Below, piece by piece: positions 1 to 6,579 of a DNA stretch of 26,763 nucleotides. Both the position numbers and the translations under genes were made by a program. Each line of letters begins with the position of its first letter. The first letter of the stretch is position 1. Source of the stretch: CAYNEO01 sp964396245 (GTDB lineage Bacteria > Zixibacteria > MSB-5A5 > GN15 > FEB-12); contig CAYNEO010000047.1 in NCBI GenBank assembly GCA_964396245.1, positions 1 to 26,763 of the forward strand, in the 5' to 3' direction. Below the pieces are notes generated by a model. It saw only the letters and a program-made list of their open reading frames with translations. It did no database searches and was not told the DNA's origin.

Positions 1-779
1 CCCGATACGTGCCAGGAGCGCTCAATATCTGTGATCCGGCTGCCGGGGACAAGGAACAGCTCTCCCCCGTCTTCCGTAATGCGGGCCGTGAAATCAGTAT
101 CATCACCGTACAGGTAGAAATCTTCATCGGGATATCCCACACGGTCTAATAGCTGTTTATGGAAAAGCAAACCGCCGTAAATCCCGAATGGAATCTTTGC
201 ATATCTCACGCCTGAGCGGGTCGGTTGACTACGCCGTCCCAGCAGTTTCCGCAATACGCGCTTCGGGGCATCTAGAATATGAAAGTCGAGAAAGCTGTTT
301 TCCCGCGCGAAGACCTTCTTCGGATCGGCCCCGCCGGCAATGCGCACGAAGTACTGCCTGTCAGTGCGCAGCGCCATCAGAGCTAACCGTTGAGGACCGC
401 GCTCGCGCCCCAATTTCAAATAGCAGGCTTTCAGTTCATCGAGAGCGCCGGTCTCGGGACAGTTGTCGTCGTCGAGAATCCAGATAAACTCGGCATCAGA
501 TGACTCGCGAGCGGCTCTTAGCCCGGTACAAAAACCGCGAGCTGAGCCTTCGTTCTTTCCGGATCCTACTACCTCCACCCGGTCGCTGTACATGGGCCAG
601 ATGCGTTCATCCAGATTGTACGCAGCACCGTTGTCAACGACAATTATTCTGGTCACCGCCGGAAGACAGCACAGGGTATCGAGCACTTTGGAAAGCAGGT
701 GCCACCTGTCTCCATAGGTCACCGTCACGACACACACCGTGAATGACCCAACCCGTACGTCAGATACCGGCGCTGACAT
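1..779 (-). CDS. Glycosyltransferase family 2, partial (3' end outside window)
   Basis: This is a GT-A fold glycosyltransferase that probably adds a sugar to a lipid-linked surface glycan on the cytoplasmic side of the membrane. My own translation from the ATG at 779 stays open for about 259 codons to the window edge. The N-terminus has the family 2 pattern: a beta strand ending in VTYGDR (res 19-24), IIVVDN (res 45-50), NEGSARGF (near res 76) and the metal/nucleotide-binding acidic cluster DDD at res 103-105. Later stretches GIYGG and YGDDTDFTARI resemble rhamnosyl- and galactofuranosyltransferases. The start lies 20 nt inside the flippase gene and has a GAGAGG Shine-Dalgarno about 8 nt upstream, so the two are translationally coupled. 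Substrate is unknown. A rhamnosyltransferase role is inferred only from the nearby dTDP-rhamnose genes. Confidence 0.85.
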   Translation of the reverse strand, partial: MSAPVSDVRVGSFTVCVVTVTYGDRWHLLSKVLDTLCCLPAVTRIIVVDNGAAYNLDERIWPMYSDRVEVVGSGKNEGSARGFCTGLRAARESSDAEFIWILDDDNCPETGALDELKACYLKLGRERGPQRLALMALRTDRQYFVRIAGGADPKKVFARENSFLDFHILDAPKRVLRKLLGRRSQPTRSGVRYAKIPFGIYGGLLFHKQLLDRVGYPDEDFYLYGDDTDFTARITEDGGELFLVPGSRITDIERSWHVS

Positions 780-2118
780 TGAGCTTCCTCTCTGGTGATA
801 TAGACTGCGGGGTAACGGGCGTGATACTGGAGGGCTGCCCTTCAATTGGCGTTGTCTTGAACTCCCGTTCTCTTCGATACTTGACGGCAAAAGCTGTCTT
901 GGCGCCGGTCAGGATAGAAGCCGCTATCAATGTTCCCCAGGCAGCGCCGACCGGACCGAGTGACGGAATCAGGATCAGGTGCGCAACCAGTGCTGCGCCC
1001 AGAGCCGAGCCGCTGGCAGTCACAATCGCGCGGTCGCGGCGTCGGACATAAAGAGCCAGGTGCGGGATGTATGACAGGCTGAGAATCGCAATTGCGGCAA
1101 TGAGTATCCAGCCTACCTGCAAGTGGTCACGGTAGACCTCTTTGCCGACGATGGTCAGCACCGGCCTGATTATGATAATTATCCCCATGCCGACCAGGAG
1201 TATCGACCCGGCCACGCCGATGACCAGCCGCCTCATATGCAGGCGATACGCGGCCAGGTCCCCCTTTTGGAACGACTCAACGAGCTTCGGAAACAGGACA
1301 GTGGCAATAGCGGTATAGACGAATATTTGAATCGTATTGGCAATCTGCCAGAAAAGCGTGTAGATGCCTACGTCAGCGGCGCCGTGAAAATGCTGGAGAA
1401 AATACCGGTCGGCATACTGGACCCCGAGCAAACAGATACTGGCAGCGAAAAACCTTGATGAAATCTTCACACCTCTTCGTATCCACGGCCAGTTGATCTG
1501 CTTATAGAGAACCGAGCGCCACGGCAAATTCCGCAGGACAAAGCCCGCTAACACGAGACTGGCCGTCACGCCAACCAACCAGCAACCGAAGACGAGGTTC
1601 AAACTAACGACACTCGGGGTGAATATCCCGAGTGCGGCAACCGCAAATACCCAGATTCCGGCCCGCAGAAAAAGTACGAGGTTGGCAACGCTCGAGCGGG
1701 AAAGGGTAATGAGCAGTCGGTAAGACTCCTGCGAGAGATGCTCGAGAACCAGCAGGATATAGAACCATCCGGCGTATTTCCATGCCAGTGTCCCCGAAAC
1801 GAACACGAGGAGCAGAGCCGGAAGCACCACGGCATAGGTCGCGCCGTGGAAGACCAGCTGATCACGAATTTTCAGTGCATAACCGGAGCGGTCACCCGCC
1901 AGTATTTCGCGCGTGTTGTAGGTGTAAAAGTCAAGCCCCAGCAAGTACAGGGAGACGCTTATTGTGACAACGACAAGACCGTAGATGCCAAGGTCGGATG
2001 GCGGAAGGAGCCTCGCCAGGAACATCAGCAAGAGAAACTTGCTGGCCAGTGTCAGTCCCCGAAGCGAAATATTTGCCAGCCCGGTCTTAAGCATCCTCAC
2101 CCCTGTAGCATGCGCCAT
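760..2118 (-). CDS. Polysaccharide flippase (Wzx/MATE-like membrane protein)
   Basis: This is a 452-residue, very hydrophobic protein with roughly 12 to 14 predicted membrane segments spread over its whole length, as in Wzx-type flippases of the MOP superfamily that move lipid-linked glycans across the inner membrane. The N-terminal helix region with LARLLPPSDLGIYG (about res 35-48) is the typical start of this family. The C-terminus is a polar tail after about res 415. The ATG at 2118 has only a weak GGA upstream. An ATG eight codons further in (2094), preceded by GGGGTGAGG, is an equally reasonable start. It overlaps the downstream glycosyltransferase by 20 nt and follows gmhA after a 388-nt gap, so it may have its own promoter. 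The transported glycan cannot be inferred. Confidence 0.85.
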   Translation of the reverse strand: MAHATGVRMLKTGLANISLRGLTLASKFLLLMFLARLLPPSDLGIYGLVVVTISVSLYLLGLDFYTYNTREILAGDRSGYALKIRDQLVFHGATYAVVLPALLLVFVSGTLAWKYAGWFYILLVLEHLSQESYRLLITLSRSSVANLVLFLRAGIWVFAVAALGIFTPSVVSLNLVFGCWLVGVTASLVLAGFVLRNLPWRSVLYKQINWPWIRRGVKISSRFFAASICLLGVQYADRYFLQHFHGAADVGIYTLFWQIANTIQIFVYTAIATVLFPKLVESFQKGDLAAYRLHMRRLVIGVAGSILLVGMGIIIIIRPVLTIVGKEVYRDHLQVGWILIAAIAILSLSYIPHLALYVRRRDRAIVTASGSALGAALVAHLILIPSLGPVGAAWGTLIAASILTGAKTAFAVKYRREREFKTTPIEGQPSSITPVTPQSISPERKLNVSAGI

Positions 2119-2506
2119 GTTGATCCGTGTTTGTCATTCGGCTTGAGACGTCGTTTCTCGAAGAAAATGAACATGCCCCGAGTAGATTGATTCCCCCGGC
2201 GACGAGGACCGACTTCCGTGTCAGCATTACCTTGTCCCTACCGTTTCTTTTAGCCCACACTGTCGTTGTCTTACTCTTCCTCAGCGCTTCTGCACGGACT
2301 TCCTGTTCGTGCAAGAGATACCGATTCAGCCGAGATCATATCAACTATCGTGCCGAACGACAGCCGCTTATGGGCCCCATTGCCGTTCAAAGACTTAGAA
2401 TGCTATTAATAGGATTGTACAGGAACCCGGAACGGTTCAGACGTGAAGCGTGCGAAAGGATTTCCGGACGGCCGTGAAAACTCTTCCGCCGGAGTGTGGC
2501 GTGAAA
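2119..2506. other. Non-coding gap between gmhA and the flippase gene
   Basis: No convincing gene is present in these 388 nt. Short open frames exist on both strands but overlap each other and lack family features. Minus strand reading contains a TACAAT hexamer (2414-2419) as a possible -10 element, with only a poor -35 (TCTGAA, 2436-2441), so a promoter for the flippase/glycosyltransferase pair is possible but weak. A 6-bp inverted repeat (2291-2296 with 2308-2313) lacks a T tract and is not called a terminator. The gap is unusual because the genes around it are almost all contiguous. Confidence 0.5.
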
Positions 2507-3085
2507 TCAGCTCTCGCCCTGCGCGAAATGACGGTCGACGAGGTCGCACAGTATGTGGCCGATAATGATCTGGACTTCCTGGACCCGGGGCGTCTCGGTC
2601 GACGGGACAATGATAACATGCTCGGCGTGCGTCTTCATCGTGCCGCCGTCGCCGCCCAACAGCGCAACAGTCACGCAGCCGATGTTCCCGGCGGCTTTGA
2701 GCGCCTCGATGACATTCTTTGAATTGCCCGAAGTAGAGATGCCGATCAATACGTCGCCCGGCTTTGCCAGCGCCCGGACCTGACGCTCGAAAATGGTGTC
2801 GAAGCCGAAGTCGTTGCCGATGGCGGTGAGGGCCGAAGTATCGGTGGTCAGGGCTACGGCCGGCAGTGGCCGTCGGTTGCGCAGGAAACGGCCGGTGAAT
2901 TCCGCCGCAAGGTGCTGTGCATCCGCGGCCGAGCCGCCGTTACCGCATAAAAAAACCGTGTGGCCATTATCGAGGGCATCGGTAAGCTGGTTGGCTACGC
3001 TGATGATGGCTTCGCCGAGTTCCTTCCTGACGGTTTCGACGAGCGTGATGTGATCGACAAAAGTCCTGTTTATTTCTTCGTACAT
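2507..3085 (-). CDS. gmhA: Phosphoheptose isomerase (SIS domain, GmhA family)
   Basis: This 192-aa protein has the size and motifs of GmhA, which converts D-sedoheptulose 7-phosphate to D-glycero-D-manno-heptose 7-phosphate, the first step of ADP- or GDP-heptose synthesis in the cytoplasm. The SIS domain shows the phosphate-binding GNGGSAADAQH loop (about res 49-59), the TDTSALTAIGND segment, GISTSGNS (about res 114-121), and the C-terminal QEVQIIIGHILCDLVD helix carrying the conserved Gln/His. It follows the epimerase-like gene by 15 nt with GGAG about 9 nt before the ATG. It is the only heptose gene seen in the window (no GmhB or HldE), so the rest of the pathway must lie elsewhere. A DiaA-like SIS role is less likely given the sugar cluster. 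Confidence 0.9.
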   Translation of the reverse strand: MYEEINRTFVDHITLVETVRKELGEAIISVANQLTDALDNGHTVFLCGNGGSAADAQHLAAEFTGRFLRNRRPLPAVALTTDTSALTAIGNDFGFDTIFERQVRALAKPGDVLIGISTSGNSKNVIEALKAAGNIGCVTVALLGGDGGTMKTHAEHVIIVPSTETPRVQEVQIIIGHILCDLVDRHFAQGES

Positions 3086-3100
3086 AGGATCTTGCTCCGG

Positions 3101-3571
3101 TTAGTCGAGCTTGAATTTGGAGTCGGCTTCATCCTCGTGCCGGATTTCATCAACCGGCTCCTGGCGGTCCTTCCCGGCATACAGCCGGTTGGGCGCATTG
3201 TACACTATGCCTTCGACCGCCCCGATATTTTTGTAGGCATGCACCACACCGGGCGGAACGATGGCGGACAGGAAGTAATGCTCCCCTGCGTCGATCGTAA
3301 AGCGATTACCGTTCGTCGGCGAGTCCGGCCGGTTGTCCCAGAGATACAGGCGAAACGTCGATGGACCTATAAAACAGAAATAGTCGGTCTGGTTCTTGTG
3401 CTCGTGCGGTCCGCGGGCGACGCCCGGTTTCGTCATGGACACGTAACTCATCACCGGAACATGTTCAGCCAGGAGGTCATCCTGACGAAACAGTTCGATC
3501 AGCCAGCCCCGGTGATCGGTAAACCTCTTCAAATCTTCGAGAATAACACCGTCGATCGGACATTCAATCAT
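3101..3571 (-). CDS. dTDP-4-dehydrorhamnose 3,5-epimerase-like cupin protein
   Basis: This 156-aa cupin-fold protein occupies the place normally held by rfbC and probably performs the same step, epimerising dTDP-4-dehydro-6-deoxyglucose at C3 and C5 before RfbD reduction. It is shorter than classical RfbC (about 180 aa). Matching landmarks are FTDHRGWL near the N-terminus, RGPHEH (in place of RGLHYQ, with the catalytic His kept), SPTNG, the PPGVVHAY segment (in place of PxGFAHGF), a Tyr in NRLY where the catalytic Tyr is expected, and a late acidic stretch. The lysine of the classical AQGK loop is absent. Its ATG overlaps the rfbD stop as ATGA (3568-3571), so it is coupled to rfbD. Other sugar 3- or 5-epimerase specificities cannot be excluded. 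Confidence 0.75.
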   Translation of the reverse strand: MIECPIDGVILEDLKRFTDHRGWLIELFRQDDLLAEHVPVMSYVSMTKPGVARGPHEHKNQTDYFCFIGPSTFRLYLWDNRPDSPTNGNRFTIDAGEHYFLSAIVPPGVVHAYKNIGAVEGIVYNAPNRLYAGKDRQEPVDEIRHEDEADSKFKLD

Positions 3572-4458
3572 GACATCAGTCCTTTATTCGTCGTCAGAAA
3601 TTCCTGGAGGGCCGTACGATAATGCCGCATCACATTGGCGCCGGCTTCTTTCAGGTTGCGGTTCTCCAGCGCCGACATTGCCGGTCGTTGTGCGGGACGC
3701 GGGAACTCGGCGGTCGTGCACGGTTCCAGATCAACATCGAGTCCGGCAATCTCAAATATATCGGAGGCAAACCGGTACCATGAGCATGGACCCTCGGATG
3801 TGCTGTGGTACAGACCATCAAGCTTTCGGTCAATCACTGCCTGAGTCTGACGGACAATATCTACGGTCCAGGTTGGGTTACCGATCTGGTCATCGACAAC
3901 CGTCAACGGTTTCACAGTCTCGTCACGCCGCCTCGTCTCCAGTTGTATTTGCGCTAATCGCAACATCGTCTTTACGAAATTCTTGCCTGATTTACCATAC
4001 ACCCAGGCGATTCGGAGAATGGTATAATCGTCCAGTATCTTCCGGACAGCCTCTTCCCCGGCAAGTTTCGACCGTCCGTACACCGTTTGCGGGTTCGGGG
4101 AATCGGTTTCGATATACGGAGTCTCTGTGTTACCATCGAACACGTAGTCGGTGGAATAGTAAATCATGTGCGCCCCCACATTCCGGCATGCTTCCGCAAC
4201 ATTGGCGGTTCCGTCGTCATTGACCTGCATTGCCAGCGCGGCATTCGTCTCACACCCGTCGACATCCGTGTAGGCGGCAGCATGGATTACTATATCGGGC
4301 TGCAACTTCTCGATGTATGTCATGACCGCAGGCTTATCGGTGATGTCGAGTGTGTCGATATCGACACCGGACATGTTGAATGACGGCGACAGCCTTTCCA
4401 TCAAATCGCTGCCAAGCTGACCGAGATGACCGGTGACCAGAACGTTAGTCTCGCTCAC
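3568..4458 (-). CDS. rfbD: dTDP-4-dehydrorhamnose reductase
   Basis: This enzyme catalyses the last step of dTDP-L-rhamnose synthesis, the NAD(P)H-dependent reduction of dTDP-4-dehydro-L-rhamnose. It is an extended short-chain dehydrogenase: the Rossmann glycine motif is GHLGQLG (res 10-16 from the chosen start), followed by DIDTLDITD, AAYTDVDGCE, the STDYVFDG strand and the YGRSK catalytic Tyr/Lys pair. I chose the GTG at 4458 (MSETNVLVTG), giving 296 aa, because GAGG lies 6 nt upstream and family members begin just before the glycine motif. A TTG at 4473 would add five residues and has weaker support. The gene overlaps the end of rfbA by 14 nt. Confidence 0.93.
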   Translation of the reverse strand: MSETNVLVTGHLGQLGSDLMERLSPSFNMSGVDIDTLDITDKPAVMTYIEKLQPDIVIHAAAYTDVDGCETNAALAMQVNDDGTANVAEACRNVGAHMIYYSTDYVFDGNTETPYIETDSPNPQTVYGRSKLAGEEAVRKILDDYTILRIAWVYGKSGKNFVKTMLRLAQIQLETRRRDETVKPLTVVDDQIGNPTWTVDIVRQTQAVIDRKLDGLYHSTSEGPCSWYRFASDIFEIAGLDVDLEPCTTAEFPRPAQRPAMSALENRNLKEAGANVMRHYRTALQEFLTTNKGLMS

Positions 4459-5338
4459 CGTCGACCTCGGCAACTACCTCGACAAGGTACTTCCTGTAAT
4501 CGTTGTCCGGCATGGCATCGACAATAGCCTGCATCTGACGGCGATTGACAAAACGCATCCGGTAGGCAATCTCCTCCAGGCAGGCGATTTTCTGCCCCTG
4601 CCGTTTCTCGATAGTCGCAATAAATTCGCTGGCATCGAGCATGCTCTCGTGAGTGCCGGTGTCGAGCCACGCGATGCCGCGCCCGAGCTTGACCAGTTTC
4701 AGATCGCCGCGTTCGAGATAGGCCTTGTTGACATCGGTTATCTCTAATTCTCCGCGCGCCGATGGCTTCAGGTTCTTCGCAATGGAGACAACGTTTGAGT
4801 CGTACAGGTACAGACCGGTCACCGCATAATTCGATTTAGGCTCTTTCGGTTTTTCCGCTATTGAAATCACCTTGCCGGCGTCATCGAACTCGACCACGCC
4901 GTAGCGCTGCGGGTCCTTGACATAGTAGCCGAATACCAGCCCGCCGCCGTCGAATGTCCGCGCCTCGCGCAGAAAATCGTATACCCCATAAAAAATGTTG
5001 TCACCGAGAATCAGCACAACCGGATCATCGCCGATAAATTCCTCTGCCAGCAGAAACGCCTGTGCTATCCCCTCCGGTTTGTCCTGCACTTTGTAAGTGA
5101 TGTTGAGTCCCAGCTGTGAACCATCGCCGAAGATATCTTTGAATCGGGGGGTGTCCTGCGGCGTTGAGATCAGGAAAATGTCGGTGACGCCGAAAAGCAT
5201 GAGTGTTGCCATCGGGTAAAAGATCATCGGCTTATCGTAGATCGGCAAAAGTTGTTTGCAGACGACCTGTGTGACGGGATACAGCCGGGTGCCGCTACCG
5301 CCGGCGAGTATAATTCCTTTGGTGACCGGTTTTGCCAT
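4445..5338 (-). CDS. rfbA: Glucose-1-phosphate thymidylyltransferase
   Basis: This enzyme makes dTDP-glucose from dTTP and glucose 1-phosphate, opening the rhamnose pathway. The 297-aa length is normal for RfbA/RmlA. The nucleotidyltransferase signature GGSGTRLYP is at res 13-21, followed by KQLLPIYDKPMIFYP, the metal-binding LGDNIFYG segment near res 110, EKPKEPKS, and the WLDTGTHESML motif near res 225. It starts 9 nt after the rfbB stop. The rfbB TAG is part of the AGGA Shine-Dalgarno for this gene, an arrangement that suits coupled translation. The short form with no C-terminal acetyltransferase extension fits the RmlA short group. Confidence 0.95.
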   Translation of the reverse strand: MAKPVTKGIILAGGSGTRLYPVTQVVCKQLLPIYDKPMIFYPMATLMLFGVTDIFLISTPQDTPRFKDIFGDGSQLGLNITYKVQDKPEGIAQAFLLAEEFIGDDPVVLILGDNIFYGVYDFLREARTFDGGGLVFGYYVKDPQRYGVVEFDDAGKVISIAEKPKEPKSNYAVTGLYLYDSNVVSIAKNLKPSARGELEITDVNKAYLERGDLKLVKLGRGIAWLDTGTHESMLDASEFIATIEKRQGQKIACLEEIAYRMRFVNRRQMQAIVDAMPDNDYRKYLVEVVAEVDGERD

Positions 5339-5347
5339 ATGTAAGTC

Positions 5348-6409
5348 CTACCGATTTTCGTACATGTTCTTGTAATATTCCAGATATGCGCCGCTGACAC
5401 ACTGTTCCAGCCATTTCTCGTTGTCGAGATACCAGCGGATTGTCTTTTCCAGTCCCTTAGCGAACGTGTAATTCGGCTGCCAACCGAGCTCGGTGGCGAT
5501 CTTGGAGGCGTCGATTGCGTAGCGGCGATCATGCCCCGGCCGGTCCTTGACGAACGTTATCAGTCGGTCCAACGGATCACCGCCGAGTATCTCCGTCATT
5601 TCCCGGCACAGGAGTCGCACCAGCTCGATATTCTCAATCTCGTTATGACCGCCGATATTGTATGTTTCGCCGCTTCTCCCCTCGTGGAACACCAGGTCTA
5701 TAGCTTCGCAGTGATCCCCCACGTACAACCAGTCGCGGATATTCTTGCCGTCGCCGTAGACTGGCAGCGGGATGCCGCTTCGCGCATTGCGGATCATCAG
5801 CGGGATCAGCTTTTCGGGAAACTGGTACGGGCCGTAGTTATTGCTGCAATTCGTAGTCACGACATCGAGATCGTATGTGGTGTGATAGGCCCGAACGAGA
5901 TGATCGCTGGCCGCCTTGGAGGCCGAATACGGAGAATTGGGCCGGTACGGTGTTTCCTCCGTGAAGTACCCTCTAGTTCCGAGCGAGCCGAAGACTTCGT
6001 CTGTCGAGACATGGTGAAAGCGGAAATCACCGGTAACTTCCCGGGTCTTGCGGGCCATCTCGAGAAGGTTGAAGGTGCCGTTGATATTGGTATTGATAAA
6101 ATCCGAGGGTCCGGTGATCGAACGATCGACATGTGATTCCGCGGCCAGGTGGATCACCGCGTGGATACCGTAATCGGCAAAGCACCGTTTGAGCCGTTCA
6201 AAGTCGCAGATGTCGGCCTTTTGGAACCGGTAGTTCGGGGCGTTTTCGATCTCGACCAGATTCAGCAGGTTGCCGGCGTATGTGAGCTTGTCGTAGTTGA
6301 CAAAGAGGTAATCGGCGTATTTCGGCACCATGTGGAGCAACAGGTTGGAGCCGATGAAGCCCGCGCCCCCGGTCACCAGTATACGGCGTTTGAAATGTGA
6401 GTAATCCAT
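5348..6409 (-). CDS. rfbB: dTDP-glucose 4,6-dehydratase
   Basis: This enzyme converts dTDP-glucose to dTDP-4-dehydro-6-deoxy-glucose using bound NAD+. At 353 aa it has normal family length. It shows the glycine motif GGAGFIG (res 14-20), DKLTYAGN (res 40-47), AAESHVDRSI (res 90-99), the catalytic TDE triad at res 136-138 and the YSASK Tyr/Lys pair at res 161-165, with the RmlB-specific NNYGPYQFPEKLIP stretch afterward. The ATG at 6409 is only 11 nt from the mature 3' end of the upstream tRNA-Thr, and no Shine-Dalgarno fits in that space. No later start is plausible because the Rossmann motif follows at once. It opens the sugar cluster and is probably co-transcribed with the tRNA. Confidence 0.96.
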   Translation of the reverse strand: MDYSHFKRRILVTGGAGFIGSNLLLHMVPKYADYLFVNYDKLTYAGNLLNLVEIENAPNYRFQKADICDFERLKRCFADYGIHAVIHLAAESHVDRSITGPSDFINTNINGTFNLLEMARKTREVTGDFRFHHVSTDEVFGSLGTRGYFTEETPYRPNSPYSASKAASDHLVRAYHTTYDLDVVTTNCSNNYGPYQFPEKLIPLMIRNARSGIPLPVYGDGKNIRDWLYVGDHCEAIDLVFHEGRSGETYNIGGHNEIENIELVRLLCREMTEILGGDPLDRLITFVKDRPGHDRRYAIDASKIATELGWQPNYTFAKGLEKTIRWYLDNEKWLEQCVSGAYLEYYKNMYENR

Positions 6410-6420
6410 AAAGATAAATA

Positions 6421-6493
6421 AGCCGGTGAAGGGACTCGAACCCCCGACAGGCTGATTACAAATCAGCTACTCTACCAACTGAGTTACACCGGC
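6421..6493 (-). tRNA. tRNA-Thr (anticodon TGT)
   Basis: A complete 73-nt cloverleaf folds by hand on the minus strand. The 7-bp acceptor stem is GCCGGTG paired with CACCGGC. The D arm is ACTC/GAGT around AGTTGGTA. The anticodon stem is GCTGA/TCAGC with loop TTTGTAA, giving anticodon TGT for the threonine codon ACA. The T arm has loop TTCGAGT and stem GGGGG/CCCTT with two G-T wobbles. The discriminator base is T and CCA is not encoded. It lies between cysS and rfbB on the same strand, with a candidate promoter just upstream. Confidence 0.95.
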
Positions 6494-6517
6494 TTTTTAC
6501 AAGCGTTCGGGCTTCTA

Positions 6518-6546
6518 ATTAAGAAACATCGGGCGGCCCAAGTCAA
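6518..6546 (-). promoter_or_regulatory. Candidate sigma70-type promoter for tRNA-Thr and the rfb cluster
   Basis: On the minus strand TTGACT (6541-6546, five of six matches to the -35 consensus) is followed after exactly 17 nt by CTTAAT (6518-6523, four of six matches to the -10). Predicted initiation would be about 18 nt before the tRNA 5' end, which is sensible for a tRNA gene. The -35 forms one inner arm of the hairpin at 6529-6569. This is by-eye consensus matching only. Confidence 0.45.
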
Positions 6547-6569
6547 GAAGTTTTGACCCTTCCGCCCGA
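6529..6569 (-). terminator. Compound stem-loop after cysS, possible terminator
   Basis: Minus-strand reading gives TCGGGCGG (6562-6569) pairing perfectly with CCGCCCGA (6529-6536). Inside it is a second perfect 5-bp stem, GTCAA/TTGAC (6553-6557 with 6542-6546). It lies 10 nt beyond the cysS stop codon and is followed by TGTTTCTTAATT, which is T-rich but not an uninterrupted T tract. It could weakly terminate cysS transcripts or serve as a processing signal ahead of the tRNA. Confidence 0.45.
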
Positions 6570-6579
6570 AGAGCTTACG

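Noticed and set aside
2291..2313. 6-bp inverted repeat in the gap considered as a terminator
   Set aside because: There is no T tract on either side and it is far from the gmhA stop codon.
2087..2314. 75-codon minus-strand frame with TTG start across the flippase 5' end
   Set aside because: It has no family similarity that I recognise, overlaps the real flippase start and competes with an opposite-strand frame. It is kept only as part of the gap finding.
2127..2477. 116-codon plus-strand frame in the gmhA/flippase gap
   Set aside because: It faces against all neighbours, has no ribosome site and has a Ser/Arg/Cys-rich composition typical of a chance frame.
2960..3622. 220-codon plus-strand frame opposite gmhA and the epimerase-like gene
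   Set aside because: The minus strand holds two well-supported genes here. The plus frame is the reverse image of their codons.
6421..6443. Searched for a second copy of the tRNA 3' end as an attachment site
   Set aside because: No matching repeat was seen elsewhere in the window, so no attachment site is reported.
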